5,504 bases of DNA. Origin: AC-52 sp044870295. GTDB taxonomy: Bacteria > Actinomycetota > UBA4738. Below are positions 1 to 4,240 of the stretch, piece after piece. The DNA lies in contig JBIOYQ010000091.1 of NCBI GenBank assembly GCA_044870295.1, forward strand, positions 1 through 5,504, given 5' to 3'. The position numbers and the translations under genes are program-made. A model generated the notes under the pieces. The model had not been told where the DNA came from. It worked only from the letters and a program-made list of their open reading frames with translations, and ran no database searches. Position 1 is the stretch's first letter. Each line of letters opens with the position of its first letter.

Positions 1-60
1 AGGCGCGAGGGGGAACCCGCCCAAGGACTCTTGCGTCGAAGGGCCATCTCGAGGACATTC

Positions 61-66
61 GGAGGA
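61..66 (+). promoter_or_regulatory. Shine-Dalgarno site for the lipoprotein gene
   Basis: The purine run GGAGGA lies 3 nt upstream of the ATG at 70. The spacing is short, but this is the only good ribosome binding site in the region. It decides the start against the in-frame TTG at 31, which has no such site and would put 13 arginine-rich residues ahead of an otherwise normal signal peptide. Confidence 0.6.
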
Positions 67-69
67 CCG

Positions 70-471
70 ATGAAGCGCAGATGGCTCTCGGCGATCGCGA
101 TGGTGATCCTGGCCGCGGCGTGCGCGAAGGCAGGCACTCCGGCAGGCCCGGTTGGGACGGGTCGTCTGGTCGTGTCGCAGCAGCTGGCCAAGGGCTACTT
201 CGAGGGGTACGTCGCCTTCGTTGAGGTACGGCGGGGAGGACAGAGCGTATTCAGCGATCGGTTGCATCTCGAGGACCCGCTCGTGCACGAACTTCCGACC
301 GGCTCATACTCGTTGACCTTCGCCGTTCGGCCATGCGACGGCAGTTGCGATCGCCTCGATCCCGCGGCCGAAACTTGCTCCGCCTCCTTCTCGGTTGAGG
401 CCGGCGCGACCGTGACGGCTCACGCGATCGAACGGCCCGGGAAGAGCTGCTCGATCGAGCTTCGTTCCTGA
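70..471 (+). CDS. Small secreted lipoprotein, Cys-rich beta-sandwich-like
   Basis: This encodes a 133-residue protein. It begins with MKRR and a hydrophobic stretch, then a lipobox-like VILAAAC with Cys18. This fits a type II signal peptide, so the mature protein is probably lipid-anchored on the outer face of the membrane. The -3 residue is Ala rather than the usual Leu, so the lipobox is not perfect. The mature part (about 30-133) alternates short beta-prone strands and turns. It carries four further cysteines, at 89, 93, 103 and 127. Three fall in a segment of the form PCDGxCxxLDPxxxxC, a pattern I associate with small actinobacterial secreted proteins of unknown function. The cysteines probably pair in disulfides outside the cell. 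The start at 70 is chosen from the GGAGGA just upstream and the signal peptide. The gene ends 9 nt from the end of the convergent membrane-protein gene. No enzyme motif is visible and the function is unknown. Confidence 0.82.
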   Translation: MKRRWLSAIAMVILAAACAKAGTPAGPVGTGRLVVSQQLAKGYFEGYVAFVEVRRGGQSVFSDRLHLEDPLVHELPTGSYSLTFAVRPCDGSCDRLDPAAETCSASFSVEAGATVTAHAIERPGKSCSIELRS

Positions 472-477
472 CGGAAC
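464..477. terminator. Small hairpin between convergent genes, possible weak terminator
   Basis: GTTCC-tgac-GGAAC is a perfect 5-bp inverted repeat with a 4-nt loop. It overlaps the stop codon of the lipoprotein gene and lies just past the end of the convergent gene at 481. Being palindromic, it could act on both transcripts. There is no T-run on either side, so intrinsic termination is doubtful. Confidence 0.2.
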
Positions 478-480
478 CGG

Positions 481-1974
481 CTACCAACCTCCGGTGCAGC
501 CGGATGTCTTCTTGGCGTCCTGCTTGCCGTAGCCGACCGAGACCGCGCTGTCGACCACGCAGAAGACCTGCCCGCTCGCGCTCTTCGTCACCAGCAGGAC
601 CTCGTTCTTGGACGCGTCCCGAACGCTGACCACGCCGTCCGTCGCGGTCGATGACTTGTCGTAGGCGAGCGTCGGCTCGATCTTGCCGAGCATCTTCGGG
701 CTGATGCCCCGGTACGAGCCGTGGTCGGCGAAGTAGACCTTTGCGGCGGCGAGGGCACTGCGCAGCGTCGCCTGGGCCTTCTTGTCGGCCGCCTCGGTGT
801 TCGCCTGGCCGGCCGACGACGACCCCGTCGCCTGGATCCGCAGCGTCAGGTTCCCGGAGAACCCGATCTTCCCGTCGGGGATCTCGGCGGGCGCGGGCAC
901 GCCCTTCAACTGCATCGTCATATCCATGGTGCCGCTGATGTTGCCCTTGAGCAGCTCGTGCTTGGCGAGGTCGAGCCACGCGGTCTGGGTCATGTCCATG
1001 GTGCCGCTCATGACGAGCTTCGCGCCTTCGGGCTGGCTCGGGTCGGGGGGGAGACCAAGGTCCTTGCTGATCTCGTTGGGATCGATCGTGATGTCGAGCG
1101 GCACCTTGACCGTGCCGGCGATGACCGCGGCCTGGACGCCGCCGAGGTTCTCGTTGCGCAGGTAGGTGTTGCTGGACGTGTAGTGGATCTTGCCCTTGCC
1201 GAACGGGAACGATTGATCGAAGGTCTTCGTCCACGAGTCCCCCGGCTTGACCGGATGGTCGGGAAGCAGCGGCAGGAACTGATCGGTGCCCGGGAAGGCC
1301 TGGCCGCTGCTCGCGCTGCCCGTCACGGCGAGGTTGCCGGCGGTCAGGATCCGGCCGTCCTTCGCCACCTGGATCTGAATCGTGAACGGGCCCTGCGTCG
1401 GCTGGGTCGCGCCGTTGACCACGCTGGTGAGGCTCTCGATGGTCATGGTGACGGTGGCCACGCCGTCCGCGTTGACCGAGTCGACCTTCCAGGAGAACGT
1501 CTCCCCGAACTGAGTGGCGATCGGGGCCGACTGCCCGCCAACGTCGAGGTGGCCGTTGAAGGTCATGTCCACCTGATAGGCGTAGGTCTGGCCCTGGGTC
1601 AGGCTGAGGGCCAGGGCCGTCCCTCCGCCCGACTTGGAGCGATTGAGGAAGAAGTACGCCCCGGCCACTGCCACCAGGACCACGACCACCGCCAACGCGA
1701 CGGACGCCCTGGGGCGCGGCAAGGAGACGGAGGTCTTGCGACCCGACCCTCCACCGAACGACCAGTCCGTCCCCAGCTCGTGCTGATAGCGCGGCTTCTC
1801 CAGCGTCGAGACCGGCGACGACCCGGGCTCCTCGTGCTCCGAGACGCCAACGTGCTCGGAATCGGCGGGCGGGGGAGGCATCGACGGCAGCCCGGCTGCG
1901 GCGGGAGGGGGCGGAAGCTCGTGGGGTCCCGGAACCGTCGAACCGAAGGGCGTGTGGTCGTCGTGGTCGCTCAT
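481..1974 (-). CDS. Single-pass membrane protein: DUF6263-like ectodomain plus pilin-like C-terminal domain
   Basis: This encodes a 497-residue protein with four visible parts. Residues 1-89 are Pro/Glu/His-rich and look disordered, ending in a basic stretch (GRK...RPR). Residues 90-110 are a single hydrophobic segment (VALAVVVVLVAVAGAYFFL). The basic flank suggests the N-terminus is inside and the rest outside the cell. Residues about 118-385 are beta-rich, opening with LSLTQGQTYAYQVDMTF and including a twice-used SGTMDMT strand. This resembles DUF6263-type domains, a call made from memory of the family. Residues about 393-497 look like the globular part of actinobacterial type IV pilin-like proteins: an amphipathic helix (QATLRSALAAAKVYFADHGSY), then KIEPTLAYD, VSV, FCVVD and a final CTGGW. 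Cys472 and Cys493 are positioned for a disulfide. There is no class III prepilin signal, so it is not itself a normal pilin. The start is supported by GGAGG 6 nt upstream. It lies 53 nt downstream of the 112-aa gene on the same strand, probably co-transcribed. Its biochemical role is unknown. Confidence 0.88.
   Translation of the reverse strand: MSDHDDHTPFGSTVPGPHELPPPPAAAGLPSMPPPPADSEHVGVSEHEEPGSSPVSTLEKPRYQHELGTDWSFGGGSGRKTSVSLPRPRASVALAVVVVLVAVAGAYFFLNRSKSGGGTALALSLTQGQTYAYQVDMTFNGHLDVGGQSAPIATQFGETFSWKVDSVNADGVATVTMTIESLTSVVNGATQPTQGPFTIQIQVAKDGRILTAGNLAVTGSASSGQAFPGTDQFLPLLPDHPVKPGDSWTKTFDQSFPFGKGKIHYTSSNTYLRNENLGGVQAAVIAGTVKVPLDITIDPNEISKDLGLPPDPSQPEGAKLVMSGTMDMTQTAWLDLAKHELLKGNISGTMDMTMQLKGVPAPAEIPDGKIGFSGNLTLRIQATGSSSAGQANTEAADKKAQATLRSALAAAKVYFADHGSYRGISPKMLGKIEPTLAYDKSSTATDGVVSVRDASKNEVLLVTKSASGQVFCVVDSAVSVGYGKQDAKKTSGCTGGW
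917..1012 (-). repeat. Short in-frame duplicated segment in the membrane protein gene
   Basis: A 24-nt segment at 917-940 recurs at 989-1012 with two mismatches, exactly 72 nt (24 codons) apart. On the minus strand both copies encode [MI]SGTMDMT, near residues 321-328 and 345-352. The exact codon period and conserved protein point to repeated beta strands in the ectodomain rather than a mobile or regulatory repeat. Confidence 0.6.
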
Positions 1975-1980
1975 GGCTCT

Positions 1981-1985
1981 CCTCC
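1981..1985 (-). promoter_or_regulatory. Shine-Dalgarno site for the 497-aa membrane protein
   Basis: Read on the minus strand, GGAGG (within TGGAGGAGAG) sits 6 nt before the ATG at 1974. It is the strongest ribosome binding site in the window and fixes this start. It lies in the 53-nt gap after the preceding minus-strand gene, so the second gene can initiate translation on its own. Confidence 0.7.
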
Positions 1986-2027
1986 AGGCGCGTTCGGACT
2001 AACCATCGACCGAGGAAGCCGGGCGCT

Positions 2028-2366
2028 TTACGGGCGTCGGAACCGGGCGCGCCACCCCGGCTTGCGCTTTGGCGGCGCCGCCCAGGCGGGAGGGAGTCGG
2101 AACCGGACAGGCGCCGGCCGAGGGCGCCGGTTCGCATCGTCGGGTCGTTGCGGCTGGCCTTCCCAGAGATCGGGTGCCGGGTCACGTTCCTTCGGCTCGG
2201 GTCCCTCCGTGTCGGGTCGCGCGGGCCTGGCCGAGGAGCCCCAGATGTCGTGGATGGAAGGCCGATCGCCCTCAGCCTGCTCCTCGGAGGGAGGCTCCAC
2301 CCAGATCGAGTCTGAATCGTTCGCCGCCTCGGATCGATCCTCGGTTGGCGAGTCGTGTCCTTCCAT
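2028..2366 (-). CDS. Hypothetical disordered protein with spaced Trp motifs
   Basis: This encodes a 112-residue protein with no recognised family. The first two thirds are acidic and rich in Pro, Glu, Asp and Ser. Residues 80-112 are strongly basic (RRPRP..., ending WRARFRRP), so the charge is sharply polarised. Three short motifs with an aliphatic residue followed by Trp recur: SIW at 20-22, DIW at 40-42 and DLW at 66-68. They look like short linear binding motifs in an unfolded chain. No signal peptide or membrane segment is present, so it is probably cytoplasmic. It is preferred over the other frames because its composition is coherent, most codons end in G or C, and it sits just before a certain gene on the same strand. 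The start at 2366 has only a weak AGGG upstream. An in-frame ATG at 2438 would add 24 basic residues and also lacks a ribosome binding site. The frame stays open through the PHP gene on the other strand, which is shadow. It may act with the membrane protein downstream, but that is inferred from position only. Confidence 0.58.
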   Translation of the reverse strand: MEGHDSPTEDRSEAANDSDSIWVEPPSEEQAEGDRPSIHDIWGSSARPARPDTEGPEPKERDPAPDLWEGQPQRPDDANRRPRPAPVRFRLPPAWAAPPKRKPGWRARFRRP

Positions 2367-2454
2367 GGCTGCCCTGGCTGCCTTCCGCTCTGTCCAGGAC
2401 GTCGGCGTGACGCCCTGGCGGGTTGAGGACCGGCGCATGTGAGAACATCGGGCG
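2367..2454. promoter_or_regulatory. Divergent intergenic region, probable back-to-back promoters
   Basis: These 88 nt separate the minus-strand pair from the plus-strand PHP cluster, so promoters for both must lie here or inside the flanking genes. No consensus -35/-10 pair stands out. On the plus strand, GAACAT at 2443-2448 is a possible -10 element placed 6 nt before the ATG at 2455. No Shine-Dalgarno precedes that ATG, so the PHP message may be leaderless. The inverted repeat ATGT-gaga-ACAT (2437-2448) overlaps the same spot and could be an operator, but it is only 4+4 bases. Confidence 0.35.
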
Positions 2455-3309
2455 ATGCCCGGGATCGACCTGCACAGCCACAGCGTGTACTCGGACGGCA
2501 CGTTCACGCCTTCCGAGCTGATCACGCTGGCCGCGGATCGGGGCCTCGACGCAGTCGCCCTGACCGACCACGACACCACCGCCGGCCTGGCGGAGGCCCA
2601 GGCCGCTGCCATGGTGGCGGGGGTGGAGCTGGTGCCCGGCGTGGAGTTCTCCACGGTCCGCCAGGGTGACGGCGTCCACGTCCTGGCGTACTTCATGGAC
2701 GCGGAGCACCCGGAGTTCGAGGCCGAGCTCCGCCGCCTCCAGGACGACCGGTTCGACCGGGGCGAACGCATGGTCGCCAAGCTCCAGGAGTTGGGCTATC
2801 CGATCACCTTCGAGCGCGTGCGCGAGATCGCCAAGGGCGGCAACATCATCCGGCCGCACGTGGCCCAGGCCCTGGTCGAAGCCGGCGTGGTCCCCACCAT
2901 CAAGGAGGCGTTCTCCGACGAGCTGATCGGCTCGGGCGGCCGGGCGTATGTGGAGAAGCACGCGCTGCATCCGCTGCAGGCGGTGGAGCTGATCCACCGT
3001 GCCGGCGGCGTCTGCGTGCTGGCGCACCCGGGGACGTGGCGCGAAGCTTCACCGGTGCCGATCGAGGTGATCGAGGAACTGGTCGAAACGGGACTGGACG
3101 GGATCGAGGCGTCTCATCCCGAGCACACCCCGGAGATGGAGCTGGCCTACGTCGAGATGGCCGAGCGGTGGGGGCTCATCTGGACCGGCTCGTCCGACTG
3201 CCACGGTACGCGGTACGACCCGGTGCGACTCGGTTCGAGGTCCACCAATCCGGAGCAGTTCGAACGCCTGAAGGCCCGGGCCTCGGAGCTCCGGGCTCGT
3301 TCGGGCTGA
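2455..3309 (+). CDS. PHP-domain metal-dependent phosphoesterase (RNase AM / nucleoside bisphosphate phosphatase type)
   Basis: This encodes a 284-residue protein, a normal length for the family. PHP-domain enzymes hydrolyse phosphoesters with a metal cluster. The closest well-known type (YciV/TrpH, RNase AM) removes 3'-phosphate from nucleoside 3',5'-bisphosphates and degrades short RNA 5' to 3'. The metal-binding set is complete: HSHSVYSDG (His7, His9, Asp14), TDHD (His39), GVEFS (Glu64), VHVLAY (His75), LAHPG (His191), ASHPEH (His221) and SSDCHG (Asp248, His250). Residues about 97-175 form the helical insertion typical of this subgroup and include the RPH motif at 133-135. There is no signal peptide, so it is cytoplasmic. 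The ATG at 2455 is the natural start because His7 and His9 follow at once. No Shine-Dalgarno is visible. It leads a cluster with the CoxG-like gene, which begins 5 nt after its stop. The exact substrate cannot be read from sequence. Confidence 0.93.
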   Translation: MPGIDLHSHSVYSDGTFTPSELITLAADRGLDAVALTDHDTTAGLAEAQAAAMVAGVELVPGVEFSTVRQGDGVHVLAYFMDAEHPEFEAELRRLQDDRFDRGERMVAKLQELGYPITFERVREIAKGGNIIRPHVAQALVEAGVVPTIKEAFSDELIGSGGRAYVEKHALHPLQAVELIHRAGGVCVLAHPGTWREASPVPIEVIEELVETGLDGIEASHPEHTPEMELAYVEMAERWGLIWTGSSDCHGTRYDPVRLGSRSTNPEQFERLKARASELRARSG

Positions 3310-3314
3310 CCGAC

Positions 3315-3899
3315 GTGCGCATCGAGAACGAGTTCCAAGTCGACGCGCCGCTCGAGCGCGTGTGGGCGTACCTGTTGGACGTGCAGAAGATCGCGCCGTG
3401 CGCCCCAGGCGCCGAGCTCACCGAGGTGATCGACGACCGCACCTGGAAGGGCAAGGTCAACGTGAAGGTCGGTCCGGTCGGACTGTCGTTCGCGGGCACG
3501 GTGATCATCCAGGACCGCGATGACGAGGCTCATCGCGTGGTGCTGAAGGCCGATGGACGGGAGCAGCGCGGCAAGGGCGCGGCGTCCGCGCTGGTCCAGT
3601 CCCGCATGGAAGCCGTCGACGGCGGTACAAGGGTCGTCATCGAAACCGATCTCACCATTACCGGCGCGGCAGCGCAGTATGGACGGGGGATGGTGGGTGA
3701 CGTTTCCCAGCGCCTGACCCGAGAGTTCGCCGACTGCCTCCAGGCCAGGATCTCCGCCGAGGAACCGGGGCCCGCCCAGGAGCAGGTCCGTGCCGAGCCG
3801 CCCCTTGCTGCACCCCCCGTCAAGGGGATCCGGCTCGGCGTTTGGGCAGCCTGGCGCGCGGTGGTCCGCTTCTTCCGCCGTCTGTTCGGCCGTGCGTGA
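3315..3899 (+). CDS. CoxG-family SRPBCC protein
   Basis: This encodes a 194-residue protein of the SRPBCC/START-like fold in the CoxG (carbon monoxide dehydrogenase subunit G) family. CoxG proteins assist molybdenum CO dehydrogenase at the membrane; many relatives lie away from cox genes and have no known role. Diagnostic stretches are IENEFQVDAPLERVWAYLLD at the N-terminus, IAPCAPGAELTEV (26-38), WKGKVNVKVGPV (44-55), FAGTV (59-63) and ITGAAAQYGRGM (115-126). Residues about 147-169 are a Pro/Ala/Glu linker. Residues 170-194 (starting KGIRLGVW, ending RRLFGRA) form a basic amphipathic tail, as in CoxG proteins that associate with membranes. The GTG at 3315 is chosen because family proteins begin almost exactly at the IENEF segment. 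An upstream extension in this frame would lie inside the PHP gene. No clear ribosome binding site precedes it, so translation is probably coupled to the PHP gene 5 nt upstream. No CO dehydrogenase large, medium or small subunit gene is in the window, so a role in CO oxidation should not be assumed. Confidence 0.9.
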   Translation: MRIENEFQVDAPLERVWAYLLDVQKIAPCAPGAELTEVIDDRTWKGKVNVKVGPVGLSFAGTVIIQDRDDEAHRVVLKADGREQRGKGAASALVQSRMEAVDGGTRVVIETDLTITGAAAQYGRGMVGDVSQRLTREFADCLQARISAEEPGPAQEQVRAEPPLAAPPVKGIRLGVWAAWRAVVRFFRRLFGRA

Positions 3900-3916
3900 C
3901 GTGGCAGACTGACCGC

Positions 3917-4219
3917 ATGGACGACGCCGAACGACGGCGCCTGGCGGACGACGAGAAGCTACTGCGGCGCGCCGAGAAGGTGCTCACCGAGATCAAGATC
4001 GCCTCCGGCCTGTCGGAGGGACAGGCGGGGGTCCTGGCCGCGCTGCGCATCCGGCTCAAGGGCGATCCAGGCAAGTCCCTCGACGACATGATGTCCGCCG
4101 CCGGCGACCTGGTCGGCCCGGACCTGGAGGACCTGCTCACCAAGGGCGAGAAGCCGAAGAAGTCGCTCGACGACCTGCTGTCGCAGAAGCCCAAGCCGAA
4201 GCCCGACTGGCCCTCGTAG
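3917..4219 (+). CDS. Hypothetical 100-aa protein with repeated LDDLL-type motifs
   Basis: This encodes a 100-residue protein of no family I recognise. Residues 1-30 look like a charged amphipathic helix (DDAERRRLADDEKLLRRAEKV). Residues 31-50 contain a short Ala/Leu segment too polar to span a membrane. The C-terminal half carries three related motifs: SLDDMM (54-59), LEDLL (70-74) and SLDDLL (83-88), spaced about 15 residues apart. The chain ends in a Lys-Pro tail (QKPKPKPDWPS). Such spaced L-[DE]-D-[LM]-[LM] motifs are typical of short helical docking sites. The ATG at 3917 follows the CoxG-like stop by 17 nt. An in-frame TTG at 3842 would overlap that gene by 58 nt and add unrelated residues, so the ATG is preferred. 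No Shine-Dalgarno is visible. It is probably the last gene of the PHP-CoxG cluster and converges on the FG-GAP gene. Being an adaptor is an inference only. Confidence 0.8.
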   Translation: MDDAERRRLADDEKLLRRAEKVLTEIKIASGLSEGQAGVLAALRIRLKGDPGKSLDDMMSAAGDLVGPDLEDLLTKGEKPKKSLDDLLSQKPKPKPDWPS

Positions 4220-4223
4220 GGAT

Positions 4224-4238
4224 CCGGCCCTAGGTCGG
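4224..4238 (+). terminator. Short GC hairpin in the convergent gap, possible weak terminator
   Basis: CCGGCC-cta-GGTCGG can fold into a 6-bp hairpin with one G-U wobble and a 3-nt loop. It lies in the 21-nt space after the stop of the 100-aa gene. On the minus strand the wobble becomes an A-C mismatch, so it favours plus-strand transcripts. No T-run follows. Confidence 0.28.
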
Positions 4239-4240
4239 CC

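Noticed and set aside
31..59. TTGCGT and GACATT with a 17-nt spacer as a promoter for the lipoprotein gene
   Set aside because: Transcription from it would begin at about 66 and exclude the ribosome binding site at 61-66, so the match is probably chance.
476..495. ACCGG...CCGGT inverted repeat between the convergent genes as a terminator
   Set aside because: It has only a 5-bp stem with a 10-nt loop and no T-run. CCGG-type palindromes are common by chance at this base composition.
251..2185. Long minus-strand open frame of 644 codons in another frame
   Set aside because: It is extremely Arg/Gly-rich and low in hydrophobic residues. It overlaps the real 497-aa gene out of frame and also covers the lipoprotein gene, as GC-rich shadows do.
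721..2442. Long plus-strand open frame of 573 codons antisense to the 497-aa membrane protein and to the disordered protein
   Set aside because: Its product is Arg/Gly/Asp-rich without domain structure. It is the expected mirror of GC-rich coding sequence on the other strand, where the TM segment, pilin-like end and strong ribosome binding site are found.
2437..2448. LexA (SOS) box reading of ATGTGAGAACAT
   Set aside because: The actinobacterial SOS box needs GAAC and GTTC half-sites. Only one half resembles this.
2272..3027. Minus-strand open frame of 251 codons opposite the PHP gene
   Set aside because: The PHP gene on the other strand has its whole metal-binding set. This frame is His/Arg-rich shadow sequence with no recognisable domain.
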